A DNA stretch of 20,007 nucleotides from a virus: positions 1 to 20,007 of the IMG/VR virus record IMGVR_UViG_3300046321_000474. One strand, written 5' to 3'. Below are positions 1 to 7,621 of the stretch, piece after piece. The notes below the pieces were generated by a model. That model worked only from the letters and a program-made list of their open reading frames with translations. It had not been told where the DNA came from and made no database searches. Position numbers and translations under genes: made by a program. Numbering within the stretch: the first letter of the stretch is position 1; the number at the start of each line of letters is the position of its first letter.

Positions 1-1
1 T

Positions 2-472
2 GAGCACAAAGTTAAATTTAAAGATGGTGCAACACATAAAGTGTCTTTAGGTCATGCCGAGGCAATTATGAGAAAACATGATGCATTGAAAAAGCCCTCT
101 GATAAACTTGCTTTTGTAAATAAAGTTTCTAAGTCACATACACATTTGAAAAGTGAAATTGATTTAACTAAGCGTGCTGATACATCTGATAAGCCTTCTG
201 ATGATTCAAAAAAAATAACATTGGCGAAAAGCGTTAAGGAAGAAACATTGTCTGAACTATCGACCGGCACTTTGAAGTCATATACCAAAAAGGCAACAAA
301 AAGCGCAGACAAGCTTAGCTCCAAATTGAACAAAGAAGAAGACAAAGCTATGTCTACAGACGGTAATAAATATCCAGAAAAGCAAGAAAGACATAACAAC
401 GCCTCTATAAAAATAGGTAAAAAACTTGCGAAAAGATTTGCAGGTTTGCATCAGGCAAAATCAAAAATATAA
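2..472 (+). CDS. Hypothetical lysine-rich protein, 5' end outside window
   Basis: The reading frame is open from the first bases of the window to a stop at 470-472, so the true start lies to the left and at least 156 residues are visible. A GTG at 41 is an internal candidate start, but it has no clear ribosome binding site and the upstream codons are still open and protein-like. The visible part is very hydrophilic and rich in Lys, Ser and Asp, with no membrane segment and a basic C-terminus ending in KSKI. The stop overlaps the ATG of the next gene (TAATG), which suggests translational coupling in one operon. I do not recognise the family. Its place at the head of a run of small genes ahead of replication genes fits a virion or assembly accessory protein, but that is inference from position only. 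Confidence 0.65.
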   Translation, partial: EHKVKFKDGATHKVSLGHAEAIMRKHDALKKPSDKLAFVNKVSKSHTHLKSEIDLTKRADTSDKPSDDSKKITLAKSVKEETLSELSTGTLKSYTKKATKSADKLSSKLNKEEDKAMSTDGNKYPEKQERHNNASIKIGKKLAKRFAGLHQAKSKI

Positions 473-684
473 TGCCAATAAATATTGTTGGCAATAAAAT
501 AACTATTAAAAAAGAACAAATCTCAATTCCCGAGGTAAAAAATAATACCAAGTTTGCAATTGAAAAAAAATTAAAAAAAGAATATCCTGAAACCGGAATC
601 TTTTTATTGGTTGATGGAAAAATAAAAAAGATAAGCCCCAAGTCAAGATACCTTCTTGATATGTTAACATTCGAGGAAAACTAA
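472..684 (+). CDS. Hypothetical small basic protein (70 aa)
   Basis: A 70-residue Lys/Ile-rich protein whose ATG overlaps the stop of the preceding gene (TAATG), so it is probably read by re-initiation. It has no Cys, no membrane segment and no recognisable domain. Alternating hydrophobic and charged residues near the middle (a GIFLLVDGKIKKI segment) suggest a small beta-rich fold. The next gene starts three bases after its stop. I cannot assign a function. The tight packing with both neighbours is the main reason to accept it as real. Confidence 0.6.
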   Translation: MPINIVGNKITIKKEQISIPEVKNNTKFAIEKKLKKEYPETGIFLLVDGKIKKISPKSRYLLDMLTFEEN

Positions 685-687
685 AAA

Positions 688-948
688 ATGGCAATTAATA
701 GAAAACAAGAAATAAAAACAGAAACAGTAGAAACTCCTTTTCCTGAAAAGGCTGCATCTACTGTAGATATTGCTGATAAAGAAGTTATTTCTTTAGAAAA
801 TTTTGATAAGATTACAGAAAGCAAAATCGTAGAAGTTTCTGCAAAAGATGCAACAATGGCACATACCCATGCAGGTGTTGTTAAAACAACTGTTGGTACG
901 GGTGGACGTGCTGGTCGCATATTTCATGAGACATTGGTTGCTAAGTAA
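688..948 (+). CDS. Hypothetical protein with His/Gly-rich C-terminus (86 aa)
   Basis: An 86-residue protein. The N-terminal two thirds are acidic and low in aromatic residues. The last 35 residues are more ordered, with an AHTHAG segment followed by a Gly-rich GTGGRAGR stretch and FHETLVAK at the end. The stop codon (TAATGG) overlaps the ATG of the next gene, so the two are likely coupled. A small virion-associated protein is possible from its place in the run, but nothing in the sequence proves that. I do not recognise the family. Confidence 0.6.
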   Translation: MAINRKQEIKTETVETPFPEKAASTVDIADKEVISLENFDKITESKIVEVSAKDATMAHTHAGVVKTTVGTGGRAGRIFHETLVAK

Positions 949-1427
949 TGGCTTCTAATTCTGTTATGTTATCTCAATTAACAAAAACATCTAGCATCTC
1001 GGCAAATGATGTTTTTGTTGTTTCTAAATTTGTAAACACAAAATATGAAACTAAGGGTATTTTTGTTAATAACGTTGCAAACTCGATTAGCAAAATGCTC
1101 CCGCTTCATTTTGATAACACAAATATAATTTCAGGTAATCTTTCATTAACATCAAATAATACTACAAATGTTGTAGTAAGTGAATTTGCTAATTGTGAAA
1201 CTGCTGAAATAATATTTAAAGCAAAAGAAGGTTTGAACCTTTCTTTTGGCAGAATGTTTATTCTTATAACAGACGGGGTGATATTTAACACATTCTACTC
1301 ACAATCGGGTGCTAACAAAATTAATTTTGTTGCTGATATGAATGCTGGAAACATCCGTTTGAACTTCAACAGAGAATTTGCATCAACCGCAAATGTTAAC
1401 TTAGAGTATAAAGCCTACACAAAATAA
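948..1427 (+). CDS. Hypothetical beta-rich, probably virion-associated protein (159 aa)
   Basis: A 159-residue protein rich in Asn, Ser, Thr, Val and Phe with few charged residues and no Cys-rich motif. Short alternating hydrophobic stretches separated by Asn/Gly turns are typical of beta-sandwich fibre or decoration proteins of phages. It has no signal peptide and no clear membrane helix. The start overlaps the upstream stop (TAATG) and the stop overlaps the downstream start (TAATG), so it sits in the middle of a coupled chain. Assignment as a fibre or head decoration protein is inference from composition and neighbours. No catalytic motif is visible. Confidence 0.6.
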   Translation: MASNSVMLSQLTKTSSISANDVFVVSKFVNTKYETKGIFVNNVANSISKMLPLHFDNTNIISGNLSLTSNNTTNVVVSEFANCETAEIIFKAKEGLNLSFGRMFILITDGVIFNTFYSQSGANKINFVADMNAGNIRLNFNREFASTANVNLEYKAYTK

Positions 1428-1819
1428 TGTATGACAATTTAAACAATGAAAATTTTTTATTATATTGTGCTAAGTATTATGACAATCCACATTGTTATGA
1501 TATGAGTGAGTTTAAAGAAGATATGGGAAGAATTAAAAACATAAAAAAGCTTGTCACTAGGTATTCTAATGATGGTGATTTGAGAGAGAGATTAATTCTA
1601 AATCATTTAATCATTCTCTCAAATGTTTTTCCTCCTCCTCATCTTGTGAGGATTTTATTTTTAAAGGCAGAGAAACAGATGAATGTTTTGAAACCTTTTT
1701 TATTATTTTTGGGAATATTACCAGAAAAAATTATGAACATTGGTAAAGAAAAAAAGATTATAGATACGAATTTAATTGCTATGGATCAAAATATCGTAAA
1801 TGTATTGAGGAAGATATGA
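1427..1819 (+). CDS. Conserved T4-like phage hypothetical protein (130 aa)
   Basis: A 130-residue, mainly helical protein. The visible pattern is an N-terminal FLLYCAKYYDNPHC segment, then EFKEDMGRIKNIKKL, then LRERLILNHLIILSNVF around residue 55, and a hydrophobic helix LKPFLLFLGILPE. I recall this pattern (an EFxED..RIK..KxL block followed by LxERLILNHxIxLxNVF) from small conserved proteins of T4-like marine phages with no assigned function. The match is from memory and was not searched. Its start overlaps the upstream stop (TAATG), and its final TGA overlaps the ATG of a 40-codon ORF (ATGA). A role in virion assembly or DNA packaging would suit its usual neighbours, but is not shown here. 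Confidence 0.7.
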   Translation: MYDNLNNENFLLYCAKYYDNPHCYDMSEFKEDMGRIKNIKKLVTRYSNDGDLRERLILNHLIILSNVFPPPHLVRILFLKAEKQMNVLKPFLLFLGILPEKIMNIGKEKKIIDTNLIAMDQNIVNVLRKI

Positions 1820-1938
1820 AATCAATTAAAGAAGACGCTCCGGTTAATTCAGCACAGGGAATATCTTCTTTGTCTACAGATAATATTACCACAATAAAAA
1901 AGAAAAATTTAAGAGACATAATAAGAAGAAAGAAATAA
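1816..1938 (+). CDS. Small hypothetical ORF (40 aa), basic C-terminus
   Basis: A 40-residue ORF whose ATG overlaps the TGA of the preceding gene (ATGA), a typical coupled pair. It starts MKSIKEDAPVNSA and ends in a strongly basic segment, KKKNLRDIIRRKK. Small ORFs with an acidic/Pro/Ala start and a Lys/Arg-rich end occur at this kind of place in T4-like phages, which supports it being real. The basic tail suggests nucleic acid or partner-protein binding, but that is inference. The next gene starts two bases after its stop. Confidence 0.5.
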   Translation: MKSIKEDAPVNSAQGISSLSTDNITTIKKKNLRDIIRRKK

Positions 1939-1940
1939 AT

Positions 1941-2330
1941 ATGACTCCTGTAGAAAAGGCATTGTTATACATATTGACTGCTATGGGTATTCAAGTACTT
2001 CCCGCTGACTTTATCGCAGGATTGTTATTAGCAATATCAATGACTTATATTGCATCATTTGTTTCCCAAGAAAAAACAAGTATAGAACTATACAAAAGAA
2101 TATTTGTCGCTATATTTTTTGCTATTATCGTTGCAATGTCTCATAAAATAATTTTTATAGAATATCCTGTCCAATTAAAAATGGCAATATCTGGATTTTT
2201 TTCTGTTCCAGCATTAATGTTGTTCAGCAATATAGGATTTTCTACTTCTAATAAAAGTGAACAAATCACAAATTCAATACTCAAAAGGATTTTTGGTGGA
2301 AATACCGAAAACAAAGAGGATAAAAAATAA
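1941..2330 (+). CDS. Small multi-pass membrane protein, possible holin
   Basis: A 129-residue protein with about four hydrophobic segments: roughly residues 7-21, 23-42, 51-70 and 80-98. A charged, Lys/Glu-rich tail of about 25 residues follows. Small size, several close membrane helices and a hydrophilic C-terminal tail are holin-like properties, and the next gene also encodes a small membrane protein, as in holin/antiholin pairs. No endolysin lies beside it, though, and an NlpC-like hydrolase is 13 kb away. The start is coupled to the preceding ORF and the stop overlaps the next ATG (TAATG). I call it a membrane protein with confidence and a holin only as a possibility. Confidence 0.65.
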   Translation: MTPVEKALLYILTAMGIQVLPADFIAGLLLAISMTYIASFVSQEKTSIELYKRIFVAIFFAIIVAMSHKIIFIEYPVQLKMAISGFFSVPALMLFSNIGFSTSNKSEQITNSILKRIFGGNTENKEDKK

Positions 2331-2647
2331 TGATAGCTTTTATGTTGAATATTGCAATTGTCACAAGTATTTTTTCATTTTTGACAACCTTTATTATTTT
2401 TTTGATAATAATGCCCAGAATGAGAGATAAAATGATATGGCACCAATATGGTATGTGGGGTTTTGCTATGGGATATTTATTTTTGGGATATGAATTGTGG
2501 TATAAAGGATTTGGTATGTGGATTCCTCCTTCTGTTGGAATAATTCAAGGAATTTTGTTTGTTGTGGGGGCTTGGGTCATTATGTCAGGATATTTCATAT
2601 ATTATACATTTTTTAAAGATAAACCTCTTGACAAAGAAGAACTATAA
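2330..2647 (+). CDS. Small membrane protein (105 aa), partner of upstream membrane protein
   Basis: A 105-residue protein with three strong hydrophobic segments, about residues 6-28, 43-58 and 66-92. A short charged loop (PRMRDKMIWHQYG) separates the first two, and the C-terminal tail is acidic. It is rich in Trp, Tyr, Met and Phe, as expected at membrane interfaces. The ATG overlaps the stop of the previous membrane gene, so the two are probably made together and may form one complex. Holin/antiholin is one option and an inner-membrane remodelling pair is another. Its final codons overlap the -35 region of a sigma70-like promoter for the primase. Confidence 0.6.
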   Translation: MIAFMLNIAIVTSIFSFLTTFIIFLIIMPRMRDKMIWHQYGMWGFAMGYLFLGYELWYKGFGMWIPPSVGIIQGILFVVGAWVIMSGYFIYYTFFKDKPLDKEEL

Positions 2648-2655
2648 TATATAAA
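2628..2655 (+). promoter_or_regulatory. Sigma70-like promoter for primase
   Basis: TTGACA at 2628-2633 and TATAAA at 2650-2655 are separated by 16 bases. The -35 overlaps the end of the upstream membrane gene. Transcription would start near 2661-2663, almost at the primase ATG (2664), which has no Shine-Dalgarno sequence upstream. This is read directly from the sequence. Activity is inferred. Confidence 0.55.
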
Positions 2656-2663
2656 TCATAGTT

Positions 2664-3722
2664 ATGTTGTGGTTAGATCAAAAATACATCAGCATGTTAG
2701 GCAATTCTTTGCGCAATTTTAAGCGTAAATCAAATTCCATGTGGAATTTTTCTTGCCCTTACTGCGGTGATTCAAACAAAAATAAAAGAAAAGCTAGAGG
2801 TTATATTTTTGCACAAAAGCAAAGGTATGCTTTTCATTGTCACAACTGTAACATAAACAGACATTTTGAAGGATTTCTTAAAGATAACAATCTTAATTTA
2901 TATAACGAATACAAGGTTGAGTCTTTTATAGAACAAGGCCAAGAGAAAGAATCTGAGAGATTTGAACAAAAATATTTAGTACGTCTTAATGAAATAGACT
3001 CGTCATTTAAAAAAGCAAAAAAAATTTCCCAATTAAAGCATGGTCATATTGCAAAGCAATATATTGAAAGTAGGCTCATACCAACAAATCTTCATAATCA
3101 TCTATTTTGGGTGCCTGCATTTAAAGCCTGGACAAACACTTTAATTTCAAATAAATTTGAAAATTCCAAATATGATGAAGGTCGTATAATAATTCCTTTT
3201 TATGATAAAAAAGAGAAGATATTTGGGTACCAAGGAAGATCGCTTCAAAAGGATGACCCTGTCCGTTATATCACAATTATGTTAGATGAAAACAAACCTC
3301 GTTTTTATGGTTTAGACACTTGTGATTATAATAAAGACGTTTTTGTCTTTGAAGGTCCAATAGATTCTATGTTTATTCCCAATGGCATCGCTTCGGGTGG
3401 CGGAGACCTTTTTCGGGAATTAAATCAATTAGATATAGATAAAGAAAACATTGTAATTGTTTACGATAATGAAAGAAGACATAAAGATACTGTTTCTAAA
3501 ATGCGTAAGTCTGTAGCAAGGGGTTATCGTGTATGTTTTTGGCCCGAAACTATTGAAGAAAAGGATGTTAATGATATGGTCATGAAAAGATTTGGAAAGC
3601 AGGATCATATTCCAACAGAGAAGATTAAAGAATATGGAGAAGAATTGAAAGGAATGATAATACAATGCGCAAAACAGGGATTAGACGCAGAAGTGGAGAT
3701 GAGTGCATGGTCAAAAATTTAA
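2664..3722 (+). CDS. DNA primase, T4 gp61 type
   Basis: A DNA primase that makes RNA primers for lagging-strand synthesis at the phage fork, normally as partner of a gp41-type helicase. It has 352 residues, close to T4 gp61. An N-terminal zinc ribbon shows CPYCGDS (C31, C34) and CHNC (C59, C62) around a GYIF segment, matching the gp61 layout, and the WLDQ start is also gp61-like. The Toprim-like catalytic core is visible as VFEGPID (E230, D234), then GGGDL around 246, then IVYDNE (D268, E270) and a DVNDM block near 301. The start at 2664 fits the family alignment but has no ribosome binding site. A sigma70-like promoter ends just upstream, so the mRNA could be leaderless. It is followed by an overlapping 43-codon ORF and thyX. 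Confidence 0.92.
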   Translation: MLWLDQKYISMLGNSLRNFKRKSNSMWNFSCPYCGDSNKNKRKARGYIFAQKQRYAFHCHNCNINRHFEGFLKDNNLNLYNEYKVESFIEQGQEKESERFEQKYLVRLNEIDSSFKKAKKISQLKHGHIAKQYIESRLIPTNLHNHLFWVPAFKAWTNTLISNKFENSKYDEGRIIIPFYDKKEKIFGYQGRSLQKDDPVRYITIMLDENKPRFYGLDTCDYNKDVFVFEGPIDSMFIPNGIASGGGDLFRELNQLDIDKENIVIVYDNERRHKDTVSKMRKSVARGYRVCFWPETIEEKDVNDMVMKRFGKQDHIPTEKIKEYGEELKGMIIQCAKQGLDAEVEMSAWSKI

Positions 3723-3838
3723 GAGAACAAAATAAATTCTATGATTATTTGGACGGGAAACATTGTCTTGGTTGGAGAAGTAGTATGAGACAGCATATTG
3801 AACACAAAACCAAATTTGATGAGTATTATGTACAATGA
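3707..3838 (+). CDS. Small hypothetical ORF (43 aa) bridging primase and thyX
   Basis: A 43-residue ORF that begins inside the last codons of the primase gene and ends in TGA overlapping the thyX ATG by four bases (ATGA). It fills what would otherwise be a 112-base gap. The product is hydrophilic and has the pattern W-R-S-S-M-R-Q-H near the middle and a Tyr-rich end. No domain is recognised. The double overlap, in a genome where nearly every junction is coupled, is the main support. It could act only as a translational bridge between the two enzymes. Confidence 0.5.
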   Translation: MVKNLREQNKFYDYLDGKHCLGWRSSMRQHIEHKTKFDEYYVQ

Positions 3839-4770
3839 GCGATCCTTTTGTAAAAGTTATAGCGCACTCATTATCACCTGATAATATACCTTTAATTACA
3901 ATTCATGCTCGTTATTGGCGAGCAATTCATGCGGAGGTCATGACACACCGAGTTTTTAGTAGAAATGCTAGATCTTCCCGAGCTGTACCTACAACAAAAA
4001 TGTTAGATGAAATTCTTAATGATCCTTTTATTCCCCGCCATTGGGGCAAAAATCAAAAAGGAATGCAAGCAGATGAAGAATGCAATTCCCCTGTTATTTT
4101 AAATCATTACATAGACGAAGATTTTACTCCGATAGAATCTACAAAAGAAGAAGCTTGGTTGATTGCAAGAGATTCTGCTTTGCATGTGGCGTCAGCTTTC
4201 GGTGATGCAGGTTACCACAAACAGGTGGTAAATCGTTTAGTTGAGCCTTTTATGTGGATTGATACTCTTATTACTTCAACACAATGGAATAACTTCTTTA
4301 TGTTACGAGATCATAAAGATGCGGAACCTCATATGCGAGATTTAGCTGTTTTAGCAAAGGAAGCTATTAATGCATCAACTCCTAGACAAGTGGGGCATTA
4401 CAATTGGCATATACCATATGTGTCCAACGAAGAACTGGTGAGTTTTGTAGGTGAAGGCCCTGGTGATTCAGAAATATATGACGGGTATGAAATAGCCTGT
4501 ATGGTGTCTGCTGCGCGCTGCGCTCGTATCTCGTATGCACCTTTTGATGGCAATTCTTCAATAGAAAAGGAGCTTGAGCGATATAAATTACTAACAAACT
4601 CTAATCCAATTCATGCGAGTCCTGTAGAGCATCAGGCCACCCCTGATTATTTTGATGACAAATATAAACAGTGGACCCACCCAGAAGAACATAGGAATTT
4701 TCATGGTTGGAGACAATTTAGAGCACAAATACCAAATGAAACTTCTTTTGACAGTTTCATTCAAAAATAA
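3835..4770 (+). CDS. thyX: Flavin-dependent thymidylate synthase (ThyX family)
   Basis: Makes dTMP from dUMP using methylene-tetrahydrofolate, FAD and NADPH in the cytoplasm, supplying thymidine for phage DNA. It has 311 residues. The key signature is MTHRVFSRNARSSRA near residues 36-50, the phage variant of the ThyX RHRxxSxxxxSxR loop that binds dUMP and flavin. Further family features are WNNFFMLRDHKDAEPHMR around 154-171 and a second-half CARISY/HASPVEHQATP segment that contributes to the dUMP site. The start is fixed by the four-base overlap with the preceding small ORF. The next gene, ribonucleotide reductase, follows after 14 bases, and a dUTPase lies at 18051. Together they form a dNTP supply set. 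The THR in place of the usual RHR is the only deviation I see. Confidence 0.93.
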   Translation: MSDPFVKVIAHSLSPDNIPLITIHARYWRAIHAEVMTHRVFSRNARSSRAVPTTKMLDEILNDPFIPRHWGKNQKGMQADEECNSPVILNHYIDEDFTPIESTKEEAWLIARDSALHVASAFGDAGYHKQVVNRLVEPFMWIDTLITSTQWNNFFMLRDHKDAEPHMRDLAVLAKEAINASTPRQVGHYNWHIPYVSNEELVSFVGEGPGDSEIYDGYEIACMVSAARCARISYAPFDGNSSIEKELERYKLLTNSNPIHASPVEHQATPDYFDDKYKQWTHPEEHRNFHGWRQFRAQIPNETSFDSFIQK

Positions 4771-4784
4771 TAAAAAGGAAATTA

Positions 4785-7565
4785 ATGAAAGATACTAAAC
4801 AACTATTATCTGATGCAAAATTTTACGAAGGTTATTCGCGTTGGGATGATGACAAGCAACGTTATGAAACCTGGGACGAATCTGTTGACAGGGTAATGAA
4901 CATGCATCGTTCTTATTATAAAAATAAGATGACGAATACTATTGAAGGTTTGATTGAAGAAGTTACAAAAGCATATAAAGAAAAAAGAGCATTGGGGGCG
5001 CAAAGAGCTCTTCAATTCGGCGGTGATCAATTGCTTCGACATCCATTGAAGCTCTATAACTGCCTCGGTTCATATGCAGATCGTCCTGAATTTTTTGGTG
5101 AATATTTTTATTCTCTTCTTTGTGGCTGTGGCTTCGGTTTTTCAGTTCAATCTCACCATATTTTGAAACTTCCCAATATTCATCTTCGCTCCAAACAACC
5201 AAAAACACATGTTGTAGAAGATTCTATAGAAGGATGGGCTACCTCTTTAGATGTATTGATGTCTTCTTATTTTGTAAGGGGCGGTAGACATCCCGATTTC
5301 GAAGGAAGAAAGGTATATTTCGATCTAACTAATATTAGACCCAAGGGTTCTAAGATTTCAGGAGGTTTTAAGGCCCCTGGTCCCGAGCCGCTCCGTGCAG
5401 CTTTGGATAAAATTGAATATATTTTACAAGGGGTTGCACTCAAAAAAAATCAAAAATTGAGTTCTGTCCAAGTTTATGATATATGTATGCATACTGCCGA
5501 TGCAGTCATTTCTGGAGGTGTTAGGAGATCTGCAACGATTTGCTTATTCTCTCCTGATGATGTTGAAATGGCGAACGCAAAAACGGGTAACTGGTTTATT
5601 GACAATCCTCAGAGAGCTCGTTCCAATAATTCAGCATTGATTGTGAGAAAAAACATTACAAGAGAGCGTTTCCATGAACTTATGCAAACAATCAAGCAAT
5701 TCGGAGAACCTGGATTCTATTTTGCAGAATCGACGGAACATGCCACTAATCCTTGTTTGTCGGGAGATACATGGGTGACCACAAAGGATGGTCCAAAACA
5801 AATATCAACAATAATAGAAGAATATAAAAATACGGAAGATAAAACTATTGAGATACTTGTGGATGGTGTTTTTAGAAAAACAACTTCAAGAGGTTTCTGG
5901 GAAACCTCTTCTGATTCAAAATTGTATGAATTAACATTGTTTAATGGTATGAAAATCAAAGCAACAGAAAATCATCAATTTTTGTCTAAAGACGATTGGG
6001 TCGAATTAAAAGACCTTGCAATAGGCGATGAAGTTTTCTTATCTGAAAATAATTCAAATATCGCATGGGAAGGATCTGGAGGGTCAAAGGAACAAGGTTG
6101 GCTGATAGGAAACCTTATAGGAGACGGCACTTTTAATTCTGATGATAGTTGCAAATGGTCGTTTTGGGGAGATTCTAAAACAGAAATGCAAAAAAAATGT
6201 AGTATTTTGTTGGAAGAATTAAAAGTCTCAAATATTGTTTCTCAAAATTACGGAAATGAAACACATAAAGACTTTTTGAATGTTTCTTCAACTAAATTTG
6301 TCCCTACTCTCAAAGAATGGGGTGTTAAAAGAGGAGATAAACATATAAATCCTATTATTGAAACTGGTTCTACTGATTTTTATAAAGGCATAATCGGAGG
6401 GTTTTTTGACGCTGATGGTTGCGTAACGGGGAGCAATAAGACAGGTTTGTCTGCAGTTTTTACCCAAATCTATAAGGAAAGCTTAGAAATTCTGCAAAGA
6501 ATGTTATCCAGAGTAGGTATTCAATCTAAAATTAGAAAATCTAGAGCATCAGGTTTCACTCTTCTTCCTGATGGTTTAGGGGGCAAAAAATTATACCCAA
6601 CACAAGATTGTTATGAATTGAGGATTACAGGAAGAGAAACTGTTTCAAAGTTGTTCAGTTTTATGTACTCTTTACATCCCGAAAAGAAAGAAAAATATGT
6701 TAAATTGATTTCCGAATATAAAAAGAACCCCTATAACAATGATAATAATACTTCTCAGATAGTAAAAATAGAATACATGGGTAATGGTCCGGTATATGAT
6801 TGTACAGTTCCCGAAACTTCAGCTTTTGATGCCAATGGTATATATGTTCATAATTGCGTGGAAATTAGTTTTTTCCCTCAATTGGAAGGAGTTACGGGCA
6901 TTCAAGGATGCAATTTGACTGAGATAAATGGTTCGCTTTGTGTTGATGAAGATTCATTTTATTTGGCTTGCAGAATTGCAACCATATTGGGCACATTGCA
7001 GGCAGGTTATACTAATTTTGATTTTGTATCCGAAACTACCAAAAAGATTTTTGAAAGAGAAGCCTTGTTGGGAGTATCTATTACAGGTTGGATGAACAAT
7101 CCTGATATTTTATTCAATGAAACAATCCTCAAAAAGGGTGCTAAGATTTGCAAAGAAGTTAATGCTGAAGTTGCAAAATTGTTGGGTATTAATGCGGCCG
7201 CAAGAATTACTTGCACCAAACCCAGCGGTAATGCGTGTTTGGGGTTTGATAGTCGAATAAAAACAGAGTTAGGTGATATGACTTTAGAGGAAATCTTCAA
7301 TTTCATATCAAATAATCAGTTTGATCTTAACACTGCTTATGAAAATCAAACATTATTTTCAGAAAAATCTTTAAAAGTTTACGATGAAAATAATGAACTA
7401 CAAACCATTAAAGGGGGTTTTGTTAATGGGTACGATGATTCTTATGAAGTAGAATTTGAAGATGGGGGAGTGTTTATGTTTACGGGTAAACATAAACTTA
7501 AAACTACAAAGGGGTGGAAAATGGTCTCCGATCTTTTAGAGAGTGATGTTGTAATAAGTTACTAA
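4785..7565 (+). CDS. nrdJ: Class II ribonucleotide reductase, N-terminal part, with one full intein and an N-terminal split intein
   Basis: The first 817 of 926 residues, minus the first intein, form the N-terminal body of an adenosylcobalamin-dependent ribonucleoside-triphosphate reductase. This enzyme converts NTPs to dNTPs. Early conserved blocks include ETWDESVDRV, GGDQLLRHPLKLYNCLGSYADRP, GCGFGFSVQ and SGGVRRSATICLFSPDD. Residues 324-690 are a complete intein placed directly before the Cys of NPCVEI, the expected thiyl-radical Cys of this class. Residues 818-926 are an intein N-half inserted in the conserved KPSGNA/S motif, and the gene then stops. The remaining reductase is encoded at 8531-9508. 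Extein total is 323+127+285, or 735 residues, very near the family's usual size, so both splicing events are needed for an intact enzyme. AAGGA precedes the start at 4785. Confidence 0.93.
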   Translation: MKDTKQLLSDAKFYEGYSRWDDDKQRYETWDESVDRVMNMHRSYYKNKMTNTIEGLIEEVTKAYKEKRALGAQRALQFGGDQLLRHPLKLYNCLGSYADRPEFFGEYFYSLLCGCGFGFSVQSHHILKLPNIHLRSKQPKTHVVEDSIEGWATSLDVLMSSYFVRGGRHPDFEGRKVYFDLTNIRPKGSKISGGFKAPGPEPLRAALDKIEYILQGVALKKNQKLSSVQVYDICMHTADAVISGGVRRSATICLFSPDDVEMANAKTGNWFIDNPQRARSNNSALIVRKNITRERFHELMQTIKQFGEPGFYFAESTEHATNPCLSGDTWVTTKDGPKQISTIIEEYKNTEDKTIEILVDGVFRKTTSRGFWETSSDSKLYELTLFNGMKIKATENHQFLSKDDWVELKDLAIGDEVFLSENNSNIAWEGSGGSKEQGWLIGNLIGDGTFNSDDSCKWSFWGDSKTEMQKKCSILLEELKVSNIVSQNYGNETHKDFLNVSSTKFVPTLKEWGVKRGDKHINPIIETGSTDFYKGIIGGFFDADGCVTGSNKTGLSAVFTQIYKESLEILQRMLSRVGIQSKIRKSRASGFTLLPDGLGGKKLYPTQDCYELRITGRETVSKLFSFMYSLHPEKKEKYVKLISEYKKNPYNNDNNTSQIVKIEYMGNGPVYDCTVPETSAFDANGIYVHNCVEISFFPQLEGVTGIQGCNLTEINGSLCVDEDSFYLACRIATILGTLQAGYTNFDFVSETTKKIFEREALLGVSITGWMNNPDILFNETILKKGAKICKEVNAEVAKLLGINAAARITCTKPSGNACLGFDSRIKTELGDMTLEEIFNFISNNQFDLNTAYENQTLFSEKSLKVYDENNELQTIKGGFVNGYDDSYEVEFEDGGVFMFTGKHKLKTTKGWKMVSDLLESDVVISY
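5754..6854 (+). other. Intein 1 with LAGLIDADG homing endonuclease, in nrdJ
   Basis: A contiguous intein of 367 residues. It begins with Cys1 in the CLSGDTWV block A and shows a TENH block B (in MKIKATENHQF). It carries two LAGLIDADG-type motifs, LIGNLIGDGTF and GIIGGFFDADG, and ends in a block F/G of VPETSAFDANGIYVHN followed by extein Cys. The +1 Cys belongs to NPCVEI, the catalytic-Cys motif of the reductase. The first LAGLIDADG acidic position (GDG) and the second (DADG) are both intact, so the endonuclease may be active. All splicing residues (C1, B-block H, penultimate H, terminal N, C+1) are present, so self-splicing is expected. Confidence 0.92.
7236..7562 (+). other. Split intein 2, N-terminal half (IntN)
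   Basis: The last 109 residues of the first nrdJ gene. It begins with Cys1 of CLGFDSRIKTELGD (block A) right after extein KPSGNA and contains block B as FTGKHKLKT (T and H in TxxH spacing). It ends with a short hydrophobic strand, DVVISY, just before the stop. Length and blocks match IntN pieces of naturally split inteins such as the NrdJ and gp41 types. Its partner IntC starts at 8531. Confidence 0.9.
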
Positions 7566-7567
7566 AC

Positions 7568-7621
7568 ACATGTGGTAAACCAACAATTTTGATAAATAAA
7601 ATTAAAAGGTTTACCACATGT
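7568..7621 (+). promoter_or_regulatory. Start-codon hairpin of GIY-YIG gene
   Basis: A perfect 14-bp inverted repeat, ACATGTGGTAAACC at 7568-7581 and its complement at 7608-7621, with a 26-base AT-rich loop. The right arm contains the ATG (7618) of the GIY-YIG gene and overlaps its weak AAGG binding site (7606-7609). In an mRNA read through from nrdJ this stem would hide the start. Comparable hairpins control T4 homing endonuclease genes such as I-TevI. Confidence 0.75.
7591..7598 (+). promoter_or_regulatory. Late-promoter-like GATAAATA in hairpin loop
   Basis: GATAAATA differs by one base from the T4 late promoter TATAAATA and lies in the loop of the start hairpin. A transcript begun about six bases downstream (near 7604) would lack the left arm and leave the start free. 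The motif is seen. The use of a gp55-type late sigma by this phage is unproven. Confidence 0.35.

Noticed and set aside
4748-4776. TTGACA followed by an AT-rich -10-like sequence before nrdJ.
   Set aside because: The predicted start would remove the AAGGA ribosome site, and the -10 match is weak.
7563-7565. The stop in nrdJ as a disabling nonsense mutation, making it a pseudogene.
   Set aside because: The stop falls at the natural end of an IntN domain, and a full IntC plus the rest of the enzyme follow in their own gene with a good ribosome site.
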